From Rhodococcus sp. ARC_M5 (lineage in GTDB: Bacteria; Actinomycetota; Actinomycetes; Mycobacteriales; Mycobacteriaceae): a stretch of 64,000 nt of DNA. Within the stretch, counting starts at the first letter, position 1, and each line of letters starts with the position of its first letter. The translations under genes and the position numbers were made by a program. The stretch is from assembly GCF_022810405.1 (NCBI RefSeq), contig NZ_JALGQE010000001.1:674715-738714 (forward strand). Reading direction: 5' to 3'. This document shows, piece by piece, positions 47,867 to 57,943 of this stretch. The notes under the pieces are model-generated. The model did not search any database and was not told where the DNA came from. It saw only the letters and a list, made by a program, of their open reading frames with translations.

Positions 47867-49119
47867 ACCGATTCCTTTCGATTCCGAAAATCCGGCGATG
47901 CCATATCGAATTCACTGGGAGGCTCGCCTGAACTGCACCGGCGAGATGCCGCAGCGAGGTGATCGGAGTACTCCCCGCCGACCTCCGCTGCGAGATCGAG
48001 CAGTTCGGTTGCGGCAGTGCGAAGATCGCGATCTGCCAGCCCGACGCGAGCCGCGTCGAGCCAGCGTCCGGCCGTCCCAAGTCCGATCTCGGTGGCGCGA
48101 GCCACCAGCTCGGGTGTGGACAGCAACGCCTCGAACGCGGCTGCGGGAACCACCCACTGGCCGTCCGGCTGGGTGTCGAGATAGCGAATCTCGAAGTAGC
48201 CGCAGGCGCGCACCCGAGGGAACAAGGTGGTCAGGTGATAGTCGAGATCACCGTGAGTCGCTGTGCGGCCGACGATGTCGGGATCGTCCAACCACTGAGC
48301 GAACGTGGTGCCCGCCGGCGCTTCCCAGTTCTGCGTGGTGCCCTGGATGCAGAGCAGTGGCACGTCGAGTGCCCAGCTGGCATAGTCCGCGATCGGGTCA
48401 CCGGTGTTCGGTACCGCAGTTCTACTGGAATCCGTTCTGCTGGAGTCCAGTTCGAGCCACGTCCGCATGCGCTGGGATGCCCACGCTCCATCGGGAGCTC
48501 CGGCGAGTTCGGGCGAGCGCGCGAAGGCAGCCACGAATGCAGGGCCGATCACGTGGAGCATCCGCCAACGCGCGGCAACGTCGGCGCGATCCCGGCCGGC
48601 GTCGACGCTCACCTGTGTCGCTGCGGTGTTGCACATCATCAGCTTGCCGTACGGGCCGATGGTGGTGAATCGGCTTTCCATCGCGCAGTACCGCGGCAGG
48701 GCGAGAAGCCGTTCGGGGGCGCGAGTCGCGTCGGCCGGAACAGCGAGGATGTCGATGCCGGAGCCGTTGAGCATCTCGCGCAACAACCGGGCATCCGCGT
48801 CGAGCATCGGCGCGAGATCGGAAACGGATGTATAAGGCGAACTGGACAATTCGACTTGGCCGCCGGGTTCGACGGTGACGATGCTTCCGCCCGGCAACGC
48901 CTGGGCGGGCGACTCGGGAGCGATACTGCGCGGGGAATGATCACCGAGCGCGGCTGCGAGCGCAGAAAGGGTGGGACGCGTTCCGTCGTCGAGGGCGGTG
49001 AGCCACTCGAGTTCGGCACCGATCAGGGCCGGTGGCCCCAGCTTGAAACACACCTTCGACACGTATGCCTCTGCTGCCGGGCGTGAGCTCAGCTCGAGGG
49101 ACTTCTCGTTGGACGACAC
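47863..49119 (-). CDS. egtA: EgtA, glutamate-cysteine ligase
   Basis: 418 residues. GCS2-type blocks GAELEWLTALDDG, PGGQVELSS and MCNTAATQVSVDAG, plus FEIRYLDTQPDGQWVV near the C terminus. It makes gamma-glutamylcysteine for EgtB. GTG 49119 opens the minus-strand operon egtABCD; the 146 bp to egtE is the shared divergent promoter region. Confidence 0.93.
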   Translation of the reverse strand: MSSNEKSLELSSRPAAEAYVSKVCFKLGPPALIGAELEWLTALDDGTRPTLSALAAALGDHSPRSIAPESPAQALPGGSIVTVEPGGQVELSSSPYTSVSDLAPMLDADARLLREMLNGSGIDILAVPADATRAPERLLALPRYCAMESRFTTIGPYGKLMMCNTAATQVSVDAGRDRADVAARWRMLHVIGPAFVAAFARSPELAGAPDGAWASQRMRTWLELDSSRTDSSRTAVPNTGDPIADYASWALDVPLLCIQGTTQNWEAPAGTTFAQWLDDPDIVGRTATHGDLDYHLTTLFPRVRACGYFEIRYLDTQPDGQWVVPAAAFEALLSTPELVARATEIGLGTAGRWLDAARVGLADRDLRTAATELLDLAAEVGGEYSDHLAAASRRCSSGEPPSEFDMASPDFRNRKESV

Positions 49120-49265
49120 TCATTCCTTCTTTCCGCACTCAACACGTTCTTCGCTACCGAACGTACCCAGCTGCGGGGATCGAAAACGCCGCGATCCCGC
49201 GCCCTGTCGAGGCTACCGATTGTGGAACTCTGGTGCCCGAGAGTTCGCTACCGAAAGGACCACCG

Positions 49266-50435
49266 ATGCTCGATCACGACCGCATTCGACGTGACACCCC
49301 CGGTGCGTCAGGCCGGGTGTTTCTCGACAGCGCCGGGTCCTCGTTGCCCCCGACCGTCGTCCTCGATACCGCGATCGCACATCTGCGGCGAGAAGCAGAA
49401 ATCGGTGGCTACCGGGCCGCGAACGAGCGGCTCGACGACCTCGCAGCCGTCAAGACCTCGATCGGAAATCTGATCGGAGCCCCGGCGTCGAGCATCGCAC
49501 TGAGTGATTCTGCGACGCGGGCCTGGACGGACTTCTTCTACTCGGTACCCCTCTCCCCTGGTGATCGGATCCTGCTGTGCGAGGCCGAGTACGCCAGCAA
49601 TGCCATCTCCGCACTCCACCGCGCCGAGGTCACGGGCGCGACGGTGGAGATCGTCCCGAGTGACGGGTCGGGACGGATCGACGTCGACGCGCTGACAACC
49701 ATGCTCGACGACCGCGTGAAACTGGTCTCGGTGGTACACGCGCCGACCAACGGGGGCCTGATCAACCCTGCTCGTGCCGTCGCAGATCTCGCGCACCGCC
49801 ACGGGGCTCTGGTGCTGCTCGACGCCTGCCAATCCATCGGGCAGATGCGCGTCGACGTCGAGGAATTGGGCGTCGATGCGCTCTCCGCCACCGGTCGCAA
49901 ATGGCTTCGCGGCCCCCGCGGAACCGGCTTCCTGTACCTGCGTCCCGGATTGGCGTCGACGCTGCATCCGCCGGCCCTGGACCTGCACAGCGCCCAATGG
50001 GTCGACCGACAGACGTATCGAATGGCCGACGACGCCACGCGATTCGAGTTCTGGGAATGCGACGTCGCGGCCAGGCTCGCGCTCGGTGCTGCCGTCGACT
50101 ATCTCCTCGAGCTCGGCGTCGACCACGTCGAAGAAGCAGTTGTCGAACGCGCCGAATACCTACGTGCCGGGCTCGGACGAATTCCCGGAGTGACAGTGCG
50201 GGACCTCGGCGATCACAGGAGTGGCATCGTCTCCTTCACCGTCGACGGCGAAGATCCCGTGGCCGTGCGCGACCGACTCTCCGACAGCTCGGTGACGGTG
50301 ACGGTCAGCCACCGGGGCTCGACGCGAGTGGACATGGAGGGCCGGGGACTCGACGCCGTCGTCCGCGCGTCTCCCCACTATTTCGTCACATTCGCCGAAC
50401 TGGACACGATGCTCGCTGCGCTCGCACGTGAGTGA
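49266..50435 (+). CDS. egtE: EgtE-like PLP-dependent lyase
   Basis: A 389-residue class V aminotransferase-fold protein. The PLP lysine is in SATGRKWLRGPRGTGFLY, the aspartate in VLLDACQSIGQ, and the N-terminal GRVFLDSAGSSLPP is typical. It would cleave hercynylcysteine sulfoxide to ergothioneine, pyruvate and ammonia. Unusually it is divergent from egtABCD, where mycobacteria have all five in line. GAAAGGA precedes ATG 49266. Its 3' end overlaps the convergent transporter by 58 bp. Confidence 0.85.
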   Translation: MLDHDRIRRDTPGASGRVFLDSAGSSLPPTVVLDTAIAHLRREAEIGGYRAANERLDDLAAVKTSIGNLIGAPASSIALSDSATRAWTDFFYSVPLSPGDRILLCEAEYASNAISALHRAEVTGATVEIVPSDGSGRIDVDALTTMLDDRVKLVSVVHAPTNGGLINPARAVADLAHRHGALVLLDACQSIGQMRVDVEELGVDALSATGRKWLRGPRGTGFLYLRPGLASTLHPPALDLHSAQWVDRQTYRMADDATRFEFWECDVAARLALGAAVDYLLELGVDHVEEAVVERAEYLRAGLGRIPGVTVRDLGDHRSGIVSFTVDGEDPVAVRDRLSDSSVTVTVSHRGSTRVDMEGRGLDAVVRASPHYFVTFAELDTMLAALARE

Positions 50436-51343
50436 CACTTCGTAGCAGGGTCGGCAGGAGTGGAGCCGGCGGAACGACCCGTCGAACCGTCGCTCACATA
50501 GGCAGCCACACCGATTGCAGAAACCAGGAGTCCACCGATTCCGAGCCAGGTGATCGCGTCGCCGAACATCACGAATGCCCACAGCATGGTCGTCGGCGGG
50601 GTCAGGTAGAGCAGCACGCTGGCGCGAGTCGGTCCGTTGCGACGCACGACGAACAGGTACGCGCTGTATGCCCCGAAGGTCGAGAGCACGACCGTCCAGG
50701 CAACAGCCGCGAGAAAGCCCGACGTCATCGGCGGTGCGACGTCTCCGGCCAGCGCACTCCACGTCATGAATCCGACTGCGCTGATGGAACATTGGATGGC
50801 CATTGCCAGCGCGATCGGCTCCTTCGGTGCCAGCATCCGTTGACCGATCGTGCCCACCGACAGCGCCAGCATCCCCGCGGCGGGGAGTAGGTAGACCGGC
50901 CACGCGAGATCGGCACCGGACATGTCTCCGACCACCACCAACGAGACACCCGCGATCCCGACGACGAGTCCCAGCGTCTGCCGGCCGCCGACGCGTTCAC
51001 CGAACATCCTGCTCGACGCCATCGCGACCACCAGGGGCTGCAGCGCGGCGATCAGGGCGGCGACGCCGGGTGGCACGCCCATCCCGATGCCGGTGATCGT
51101 GGCACCGAGGTAGAGGAACTGGCAGAACAGGCCGATGACCGTGTGGATGCGGACCGCATGCCAGGTGGGCGTCAGGTGCCGGTATCCGCACCAGGCGATC
51201 AGCAGCAGTGCAGCGGCAAGGTATCGCCAGGCCAGCAGGGTATGAGCGGGCGCTTGGGCCGTACCGAGCTCGCCACCGATGAATCCCGAACTCCACAGCA
51301 CCACCAGGGCCGTACCCGCGATGACGTCGACATTTGCTTTCAT
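50378..51343 (-). CDS. EamA/DMT-superfamily transporter
   Basis: 321 residues with ten hydrophobic helices in two EamA repeats: the first from TALVVLWSSGFIGGELG, the second from VYLLPAAGMLALSVG. The VLYLTPPTTMLWAFVMFGD block is the conserved end of repeat two. It is likely an exporter of a small metabolite or amino acid. The tail (STGRSAGSTPADP) is hydrophilic. It overlaps egtE 3' to 3' and is divergent from the TetR gene at 51417. Confidence 0.88.
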   Translation of the reverse strand: MKANVDVIAGTALVVLWSSGFIGGELGTAQAPAHTLLAWRYLAAALLLIAWCGYRHLTPTWHAVRIHTVIGLFCQFLYLGATITGIGMGVPPGVAALIAALQPLVVAMASSRMFGERVGGRQTLGLVVGIAGVSLVVVGDMSGADLAWPVYLLPAAGMLALSVGTIGQRMLAPKEPIALAMAIQCSISAVGFMTWSALAGDVAPPMTSGFLAAVAWTVVLSTFGAYSAYLFVVRRNGPTRASVLLYLTPPTTMLWAFVMFGDAITWLGIGGLLVSAIGVAAYVSDGSTGRSAGSTPADPATKCHSRASAASIVSSSANVTK

Positions 51344-51357
51344 GAATCGATGTAAAC

Positions 51358-51371
51358 ATACAGGTCTGTAT
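51358..51371. promoter_or_regulatory. Palindromic operator between DMT transporter and TetR
   Basis: ATACAG-GT-CTGTAT is a perfect 14-bp dyad in the 73-bp divergent gap, overlapping where both promoters must lie. It is typical of TetR-type sites and most simply the site of the adjacent regulator. Confidence 0.65.
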
Positions 51372-51416
51372 ACTTGCAGTGCACCTACCGCTGACCAGCG
51401 CTTTCGAAAGGTCGTC

Positions 51417-51992
51417 ATGCTCGACAAGCCGCTCACCCCCGCAGGGGAACGCATCCTCACCGTCGCCAGCGAGCTGTTCTACGCCCGCGGCATCCGCGCC
51501 GTCGGAGTCGACCTCATCGCCGAGGAGGCCGGCACCACGAAGAAGACCCTGTACGACCGCTTCGGCTCGAAGGACGGCCTGGTACAGCACTACCTCACCC
51601 GCCGATACGGCCTGTGGTGCGATCACGTGACGCAGTACGTCGAGTCCCTCGAGCCCGGCGACGCGCGCATCCTCGGGGTGTACGACGCACTCGACCTGTG
51701 GATGCGCGACAACCATCGCGGCTGCGGATTCGTCAATGCGTTCGCCGAGTTCGGCGGCACCGACAGTCCGGTGGTCGCGATCATCGAGTCGGAGAAGAAC
51801 TGGACGAGATCGTTGTTCGCGCGACTGGCCGCCGAGGCCGGATACCCCGATGCCGAGCAGCTGGGAACCCGACTGTCGGTAGTGCACGAGGGTGCGGTGG
51901 TGATGGGGACGGCAGGTGGCCGAGACGATGCGGTCTCCGTGGCGCGCGGCATAGCTGCCGAGTTGCTCGCTGCGCTCGCACGTGCACGGTAG
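51417..51992 (+). CDS. TetR-family regulator of the DMT transporter
   Basis: 191 residues. [24 protein letters not shown], then [22 protein letters not shown]. The effector domain has [17 protein letters not shown] 51417 has GAAAGG seven bases upstream. Divergent from the transporter with the palindrome between; a repressor of exporter and self is the simplest reading. Confidence 0.9.
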   Translation: MLDKPLTPAGERILTVASELFYARGIRAVGVDLIAEEAGTTKKTLYDRFGSKDGLVQHYLTRRYGLWCDHVTQYVESLEPGDARILGVYDALDLWMRDNHRGCGFVNAFAEFGGTDSPVVAIIESEKNWTRSLFARLAAEAGYPDAEQLGTRLSVVHEGAVVMGTAGGRDDAVSVARGIAAELLAALARAR

Positions 51993-52024
51993 TTCGTAGC
52001 AGGGGTCGAACTTCCGCGCACATG
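51979..52024. repeat. Dispersed 46-bp palindromic element, copy 2
   Basis: Starts CACGTGCACG and ends CACATG, with TTCGTAG in the left half. It matches the element at 60369-60414 in about 34 of 46 positions. It overlaps the last codons of the TetR gene. A partial copy (CACGTG...CTTCGTAGCAGGG) lies at 50425-50455 at the egtE end. Confidence 0.6.
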
Positions 52025-52204
52025 ACCTGGTCGTGTATTGTCTTCCAGGTTGTCTCGGCGAGGGTAGATCCGATGAATTCCGGATCCACCGTTATCGACG
52101 CGGCTCGGCCCCGTTGGCCGCGCTCGTTCGTGTCCGCCCCGACGAGCTTGACCGCCCGACGAAGTACGCCGCACGAACCACTTTTATCAGGAGCATTCAG
52201 CACC
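52025..52204 (+). promoter_or_regulatory. Promoter region and long leader of rplY
   Basis: About 180 bases. TATTGT near 52033 may be the -10 element. The leader includes a small hairpin (GATCCG/CGGATC near 52070-52092). AGGAG lies 11 bases before the rplY ATG. A long leader fits feedback control of a ribosomal protein, but this is not shown. Confidence 0.35.
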
Positions 52205-52888
52205 ATGGCATCGAAGGTAAACAATCTCACCGCGCAGGTCCGCACCGAATTCGGCAAGGGCGCGGCTCGCCGCACCCGCCGTGACGGCCAGGTTCCGGCC
52301 GTTCTCTACGGACACGGCACCGACCCCCAGCACCTCGCGCTCGACGCTCGCGCGTTCGCAGCCGTGCTGCGTAACGATGGCACCAACGCTGTGCTGACCC
52401 TCGACATCGACGGCAAGTCGCAGCTGGCACTGACCAAGTCGATCGTCGTGCACCCGATCCGTCGCAGCATCGAGCACGCCGACCTCCTCGTCCTGAACAA
52501 GGGCGAGCGCGTCACCGTCGAGGTCAACATCATCGTCGAAGGCGATGCCGCTCCGGGCACCCTGGTCGTCACCGACTCTACGTACATCGAGATCGAGGCC
52601 GACGCTCTGGAGATCCCCGAGAACTTCGTCATCTCCGTCGAGGACGCCCAGATCGACACGCAGTACTACGCGAGCGATGTCCAGCTGCCTGACGGTGTCA
52701 CCTTGATGTCCGACCCCGAGCAGCTGCTCGTCAACGTCACCGAGGCACCGTCCGAGGAAGAGCTCGAGGCCGAAGGCGAAGGCACCGAGCCGATCTCCGA
52801 GGAAGGCGAAGCCGAGACTCAGGAAGAGGCGGAGAGCCACGAGGGTTCGGACGAGGACAGCAAGGACAGCAAGGACAGCGACAGCTGA
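52205..52888 (+). CDS. rplY: Ribosomal protein bL25 (long CTC form)
   Basis: 227 residues. The N-terminal 5S-rRNA-binding domain ([26 protein letters not shown]) is followed by the TL5/CTC beta domain. A very acidic C-terminal tail is rich in Glu, Asp and Ser from about residue 182, ending KDSKDSDS, and is probably disordered. It stabilises the central protuberance of the 50S subunit. It precedes pth as in mycobacteria. Confidence 0.95.
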   Translation: MASKVNNLTAQVRTEFGKGAARRTRRDGQVPAVLYGHGTDPQHLALDARAFAAVLRNDGTNAVLTLDIDGKSQLALTKSIVVHPIRRSIEHADLLVLNKGERVTVEVNIIVEGDAAPGTLVVTDSTYIEIEADALEIPENFVISVEDAQIDTQYYASDVQLPDGVTLMSDPEQLLVNVTEAPSEEELEAEGEGTEPISEEGEAETQEEAESHEGSDEDSKDSKDSDS

Positions 52889-52969
52889 TCTCGCTCCGCG
52901 AACCGCGTACGACGCGCTGCTCCCACGCCGGGTGCAGCGCGTCGTTCGTTTCGAATGACCGATGAGAGA

Positions 52970-53566
52970 ATGACGACCGTGAGTGTTGACCCCGAAGCGC
53001 CGGCCCTGATCGTAGGCCTCGGCAATCCCGGCCCGCAGTACGAAAAGACCCGCCACAACGTCGGATTCATGGTCGCCGACGCCCTGGCCGGACGCGTCGG
53101 ATCGACGTTCTCCTCGCACAAGAAGTCCAACTCCGACATCGTGCAGGCTCGCCTCGGCAGTCGCTCGGTGATCATCGCCAAACCGCGCACCTTCATGAAT
53201 CTCTCGGGCCAGCCGGTCGCGGCCTTGGCTCGATTCTTCTCCGTCGACCCGGCGAACGTCGTGGTGGTGCACGACGAATTGGACATCGACTTCGGTTCTC
53301 TGCGGCTCAAGCTCGGCGGCGGCGAAGGCGGCCACAACGGGCTGCGCTCGATCTCGCAGCATCTGAGCACCAAGGACTACCTGAGGGTTCGCGTGGGCGT
53401 CGGACGTCCGCCCGGACGAATGGATCCTGCGTCGTTCGTGCTCAAGCCGTTCTCGGCCGCCGAGCGCAAGGATCTCGGCGTCGTGGTCGAAGAAGCCGCA
53501 GACGCCGCCGAACTCCTGCTCTCCGCCGGCCTCGAAGCGGCCCAGAACAGGGTGCACCCTCGCTGA
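52970..53566 (+). CDS. pth: Peptidyl-tRNA hydrolase
   Basis: About 198 residues. The catalytic His is in EKTRHNVGF. Substrate blocks [11 protein letters not shown] and VVHDELDID, then [13 protein letters not shown], are intact. It recycles tRNA from peptidyl-tRNA drop-off. ATG 52970 is a compromise: ATG 52955 and GTG 52979 are in frame and no ribosome site is decisive. The gene lies 81 bp after rplY and is convergent with the acyl-AMP ligase. Confidence 0.94.
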   Translation: MTTVSVDPEAPALIVGLGNPGPQYEKTRHNVGFMVADALAGRVGSTFSSHKKSNSDIVQARLGSRSVIIAKPRTFMNLSGQPVAALARFFSVDPANVVVVHDELDIDFGSLRLKLGGGEGGHNGLRSISQHLSTKDYLRVRVGVGRPPGRMDPASFVLKPFSAAERKDLGVVVEEAADAAELLLSAGLEAAQNRVHPR

Positions 53567-53646
53567 ACCTCACACCCTTTTTCTGAGGCGCGCGCCCCTT
53601 CTCGCTTCCGAGGGCGCACGCGCACCCCGCACAAAGGGTGTGAGGT
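53567..53646. terminator. Bidirectional terminator between pth and acyl-AMP ligase
   Basis: ACCTCACACCCTTT (53567-53580) pairs perfectly with AAAGGGTGTGAGGT (53633-53646), 14 bp. The 52-base loop holds a second GC-rich stem. It fills the convergent gap. Confidence 0.75.
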
Positions 53647-53657
53647 CTCCCCCAGTG

Positions 53658-55292
53658 TCAGTTCAACAGCGACACCGAATTCGCCCGTCGCAATTTGCCG
53701 CTCGACGTCTTCGGAATACTGCCCGGGCCCAACACCGCAACGGTGCGTGGCCGCACACCCACCTCCGAGTGCACCGCGTGGATCACTTCGCGTTCGATGC
53801 GCTTGACTTCGTCCGGATTGTCGATGTCGTTGGTTTCCACTGCCACGGCGAAACTTTCACGCTTGTCGCCTGCATCGAGCCGAATGGCGACGGCATTGCC
53901 CGGCCGCACACCTGCGACAGTGCCCGCGGCCCGTTCGATGTCGGTCGGATAGATGTTGCGACCACCCATGATGATGACGTCCTTGATGCGTCCGCACACG
54001 ACCACCAGTTCGTCCTCGGTGATGTAGCCGACGTCGCCGGTATCGAGCCAGCCGTCGGCGTCTTGCGTCGACACCGGGCCTTCGACGGTGATGTATCCGG
54101 GCGTGACGGCCTTGCCCCGCACCTCGATGATGCCGACGCCACGGGCGGTCAGCACCTGCCCTTCCTTGTCCACGACGCGACCCTCCAACCCGGGAACGAA
54201 CTTGCCGAGCGTGGCGAGAGATCGGGTGTTGCCACGGGTGGACGGGACGGCGCGTCCCAGGGTTTCGAGCAGATCCGCGTCGACCACGTCGATCACCTGC
54301 CCCTGGTCGGGATCCGGAATCGACACTGCCAGAGTTGTTTCCGCCATGCCGTACACCGGAGCGAGCGCCAACGGGTTCAGCTTGTACCGAGCACCTGCCT
54401 CGGCGAGGGCGATCATGGTGTCCGGATCGACCGGCTCGGCTCCGTTCCAGGCGTACCGCAGAGTCGACAGATCGAGATCCAGATCGTCCTCGGCCTGACG
54501 CAAGCGCCGCGCCAGCAGCGAGTACGCGAAATTCGGTGCTGCCGTGACAGTTCCACGGTATTTGTGAATCAGCTTGGCCCACAACAGTGGTGAGCGCAGA
54601 AAGTCCAGCGGAGTGATACTGACGACCTCGGCACCGACCTGCATCGGCACCGACAGAAAGCCCACCATCCCCATGTCGTGGAACAGTGGCAGCCAGCTGA
54701 TCATCACGTCGGAGTCGACATCGAATTCGATGCGGTCGATCATCGCGTACGCATTGACGTAGAAGTTCTCGTGCGTGATCCGCACCGCCTTCGGCGAACC
54801 CGTCGAACCGGACGTGAGTTGCTGCAGCGCGATATCGGATTCGGCCGTCGGCACCGGATCGATGTCGCGACCGGTCTTCATGTCCTCGATCTTCAGCACG
54901 GTGATGCCGCGCTCCTCGAGCACCGGTGCGGCGATGTCGAACGGAGCCCCCAGAATCACGGCCTTGGCCTCGATCATCCGCACGACGGTCTCGGTGTCCT
55001 CGCCCCAGACGGCGAGGTCGGTCCTCGGAGTGGGCTGGTGCAGCATGGTCACCGATCCCCCGCGCATCCACGTCGCCTGGCACGCGGGCGCGATGTCCAC
55101 CGGCTGACCGGCCAGGATGCCGATCGCGTCCCCGTGTTCGACGCCTGCGTCCGCGAGAGCACCGGCCATCCGACGCGCCTGCTCGTGGATCTCACCCCAG
55201 GACTGCCGCAGCGCCTCGTCGGGCTCGCCGGTGACCAGACCGTGCTTGCTGGTGCTCGCGGTCTCGAACATCTCTTCGGTGAACTTGCTCAA
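53658..55292 (-). CDS. Fatty-acyl-AMP/CoA ligase (FAAL-like, Rv1013-type)
   Basis: A 544-residue ANL enzyme. Adenylation motifs are [46 protein letters not shown] and [12 protein letters not shown] with the lysine. [13 protein letters not shown] and [10 protein letters not shown] resemble fatty-acyl-AMP ligases that hand acyl groups to carrier proteins, as does its M. tuberculosis counterpart named pks16 in the same place after pth. A TTG start at 55292 is supported by GAGGAGA. Substrate uncertain. Confidence 0.85.
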   Translation of the reverse strand: MSKFTEEMFETASTSKHGLVTGEPDEALRQSWGEIHEQARRMAGALADAGVEHGDAIGILAGQPVDIAPACQATWMRGGSVTMLHQPTPRTDLAVWGEDTETVVRMIEAKAVILGAPFDIAAPVLEERGITVLKIEDMKTGRDIDPVPTAESDIALQQLTSGSTGSPKAVRITHENFYVNAYAMIDRIEFDVDSDVMISWLPLFHDMGMVGFLSVPMQVGAEVVSITPLDFLRSPLLWAKLIHKYRGTVTAAPNFAYSLLARRLRQAEDDLDLDLSTLRYAWNGAEPVDPDTMIALAEAGARYKLNPLALAPVYGMAETTLAVSIPDPDQGQVIDVVDADLLETLGRAVPSTRGNTRSLATLGKFVPGLEGRVVDKEGQVLTARGVGIIEVRGKAVTPGYITVEGPVSTQDADGWLDTGDVGYITEDELVVVCGRIKDVIIMGGRNIYPTDIERAAGTVAGVRPGNAVAIRLDAGDKRESFAVAVETNDIDNPDEVKRIEREVIHAVHSEVGVRPRTVAVLGPGSIPKTSSGKLRRANSVSLLN

Positions 55293-55438
55293 CGCGCATC
55301 TCCTCGTGAGGGATCTCCCGGCCCACCGTTCACAGTAGGCACTCCCGCCCCGACCGAGGGGGACAACGGGCCGCGTATCCTTGATTTCTGCCCCGGCGAC
55401 CGATTCGGTGCCGCCCTTGCTAGGAGAATGAGGTTTTC

Positions 55439-57133
55439 GTGAGTACCCCGTCCAGCACCCCCGACGTCGACGCAACGCTCGACGGGTCCGGACCGGCAAC
55501 GCTCGACGAGCCCGGCCCCTCCAAGAGCCCGGCCAAGGAGCTCGAGACCGAGGTCGCGAGGCGTCGAACATTCGCGGTGATCTCGCACCCGGACGCCGGT
55601 AAGTCGACGCTCACCGAAGCTCTCGCCCTGCACGCACGCGTCATCTCCGAGGCCGGTGCCATTCACGGCAAGGCCGGCCGCCGCTCCACCGTCTCGGACT
55701 GGATGGAGATGGAGAAGGCCCGCGGTATCTCGGTGAGTTCGACTGCGCTGCAGTTCAATTACCAGACCTCCCCCGACGCCGAGATCACCAACGTCATCAA
55801 CCTCGTCGACACCCCGGGCCACGCCGACTTCTCCGAGGACACCTACCGCGTGCTCACCGCCGTCGACGCGGCCGTGATGCTGATCGACGCCGCAAAGGGC
55901 CTCGAGCCGCAGACCCTCAAACTGTTCCAGGTGTGCCGCCAGTTCGGCATCCCGGTCATCACCGTCATCAACAAGTGGGATCGCCCGGGCCAGTCGCCGC
56001 TCGAGCTGCTCGACGAGATCGAGTCGCGGATCGGCCTGACGCCGACGCCCCTCTACTGGCCCGTCGGCATTGCCGGCGATTTCCGCGGGCTGCTCGACGT
56101 GCAGGACGGCAGCTACATTCGCTTCACCCGTACCGCCGGCGGTGCAACCATCGCGCCCGAGGAATTCATGTCGGCCGAGGCAGCCGCCGAACGCGAGGGC
56201 GTCGACTGGGACACCGCCGTCGAGGAGAGCGATCTGCTGATCTCGAGCGGTCAGCAACACGATCAGGAGATGTTCCTGGCCGGCCAGACGTCGCCGGTGA
56301 TCTTCGGCTCGGCCATGCTCAACTTCGGCGTCCGGCAGATTCTCGACACCCTCGTGGCTCTCGCGCCGTCACCCGGCCCACGTGACGACGTCTCCGGCGG
56401 CGTACGCGAGGTCACCGACCCGTTCAGCGCCGTCGTGTTCAAGGTGCAGGCAGGCATGGACACCGCCCACCGCGACCGACTGGCATTCATGCGCGTGGTC
56501 TCCGGAGTGTTCGAGCGCGGCATGGTCGTCACGCACTCGCAGACCAAGAAGCCGTTCACCACCAAGTACGCGTTGACGGTGTTCGGTCGCGATCGAACGA
56601 CCGTCGAGAATGCCTACCCCGGAGACATCGTCGGCCTCGTGAACGCGACCGCCCTGGCTCCGGGCCACACGCTCTACACCGACAAGAAGGTCGAGTTCCC
56701 CCCGATCCCGTCGTTCGCACCCGAGCACTTCTCCGCACTGCGCGTCGACAGCGCCGACAAGTACAAGAAGTTCCGCCGGGCCGTCGAGCAGCTCGACTCC
56801 GAAGGCGTCGTGCAGGTGTTGCGCAACGACATTCGCGGCGATGCGTCCCCGGTTCTCGCCGCCGTCGGACCCATGCAGTTCGAGGTGGTCACCGCACGAA
56901 TGAAGACCGAATTCGGCGTCGACGCTCGAATGGAACCACTCGGATACTCCTTGGCCCGACGCACCGACGCGGCCTCGGCGGTCGAGTTGGGTCGCCAACG
57001 CGGTGTCGAGGTGTTCACTCGCACCGACGGCGCGCTGTTGGCACTCGTCAGCGACAAGTGGCGGCTGCAGTACATCCAGAAAGAGATGCCCGAGCTGACT
57101 CTCGAACCACTCGTCGCCGCCGGCGATCAGTAG
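55439..57133 (+). CDS. prfC: Peptide chain release factor 3
   Basis: A 564-residue translational GTPase. G1 SHPDAGKST, switch I/G2 [21 protein letters not shown]3 VDTPGHADF and G4 INKWD; the RF3 C-terminal domain follows ([19 protein letters not shown]). It recycles RF1/RF2 from the ribosome. About 38 Pro/Ser-rich residues precede the usual RF3 start, making it longer than the typical 530. AGGAGA lies upstream of GTG 55439. Confidence 0.93.
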   Translation: MSTPSSTPDVDATLDGSGPATLDEPGPSKSPAKELETEVARRRTFAVISHPDAGKSTLTEALALHARVISEAGAIHGKAGRRSTVSDWMEMEKARGISVSSTALQFNYQTSPDAEITNVINLVDTPGHADFSEDTYRVLTAVDAAVMLIDAAKGLEPQTLKLFQVCRQFGIPVITVINKWDRPGQSPLELLDEIESRIGLTPTPLYWPVGIAGDFRGLLDVQDGSYIRFTRTAGGATIAPEEFMSAEAAAEREGVDWDTAVEESDLLISSGQQHDQEMFLAGQTSPVIFGSAMLNFGVRQILDTLVALAPSPGPRDDVSGGVREVTDPFSAVVFKVQAGMDTAHRDRLAFMRVVSGVFERGMVVTHSQTKKPFTTKYALTVFGRDRTTVENAYPGDIVGLVNATALAPGHTLYTDKKVEFPPIPSFAPEHFSALRVDSADKYKKFRRAVEQLDSEGVVQVLRNDIRGDASPVLAAVGPMQFEVVTARMKTEFGVDARMEPLGYSLARRTDAASAVELGRQRGVEVFTRTDGALLALVSDKWRLQYIQKEMPELTLEPLVAAGDQ

Positions 57134-57142
57134 CCTCTTCAG

Positions 57143-57796
57143 GTGCTGATCGAGCTGCTCGACGCCGAATTCAGTGTCTTCGGCAACCCGGTGCTGTGGC
57201 GTGAGGTGGTCGGAAACGGCTTCGGGTTGCTCTCCGCGATCGGTGGGATGCGACGCGTCGTGTGGGCGTGGCCGGTGGGGATCATCGGAAATGCGTTGCT
57301 GTTCACCGTCTTTCTCGGCGGCGTGTTCCATACGCCGCAAGCGTTGGACCTGTACGGCCAGGCCGGTCGGCAATTGATGTTCATCGCCGTGAGCGTCTAC
57401 GGCCTGGTGCGCTGGATGCGCGATTCCAAGCAGACGGGGTCCGCCGTTCTCCCACGGTGGGGCACGACGAGGGAGCGGATGGCGATGGTCGTCGTCGCGA
57501 TCGTCGGCACGGTGGTGTTCGCGCAGTTGTTCGGCTATCTCGGCTCGTTCGGCAAGTGGGCCGACGCGTGGATCTTCACCGGATCCATGTTGGCAACCTT
57601 CGGAATGGCGCGGGGACTGACCGAATTCTGGTTGATCTGGATCGCAGTGGACGTAGTGGGCGTACCACTGCTCATCATCGCCGGTTTCTACCCGTCCGCC
57701 GCTCTGTACCTGGTGTACGCCGCGTTCGTCGCCTGGGGATTTGCCGTGTGGTTGAGGATCCAGAACAAATACATCGGTCAAAAAATGGCGTCATAA
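57143..57796 (+). CDS. pnuC: PnuC-family nicotinamide riboside transporter
   Basis: 217 residues, with about seven hydrophobic helices. The family features WAWPVGIIGNALLF, the YGQAGRQLMFIAVSVYGLVRW block and the FWLIWIAVDVVGVPLL helix are seen. It imports nicotinamide riboside for NAD salvage by facilitated diffusion. GTG 57143 is only nine bases after the prfC stop, so it is co-transcribed with it. No riboswitch can lie in that gap. Confidence 0.9.
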   Translation: MLIELLDAEFSVFGNPVLWREVVGNGFGLLSAIGGMRRVVWAWPVGIIGNALLFTVFLGGVFHTPQALDLYGQAGRQLMFIAVSVYGLVRWMRDSKQTGSAVLPRWGTTRERMAMVVVAIVGTVVFAQLFGYLGSFGKWADAWIFTGSMLATFGMARGLTEFWLIWIAVDVVGVPLLIIAGFYPSAALYLVYAAFVAWGFAVWLRIQNKYIGQKMAS

Positions 57797-57943
57797 ACAA
57801 TCGTGATGCTACTCTCAGCGGGTCCGAACAAACTCAGAGTACGTTTTGGCGTGCTCGACGCCGAGCGACTCGTCCTGATCGATATCCGATCGTGACATCT
57901 CGGCGCGGAACCACCTGGGAATCACGATGAAGTGGAAGACGAC

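Noticed and set aside
44850..50435. Gene cluster as a secondary-metabolite cluster because of methyltransferase, amidotransferase and PLP enzyme
   Set aside because: All five genes match ergothioneine synthesis by motif and order.
57134..57142. NAD-sensing riboswitch before pnuC
   Set aside because: Only nine bases separate prfC and pnuC.
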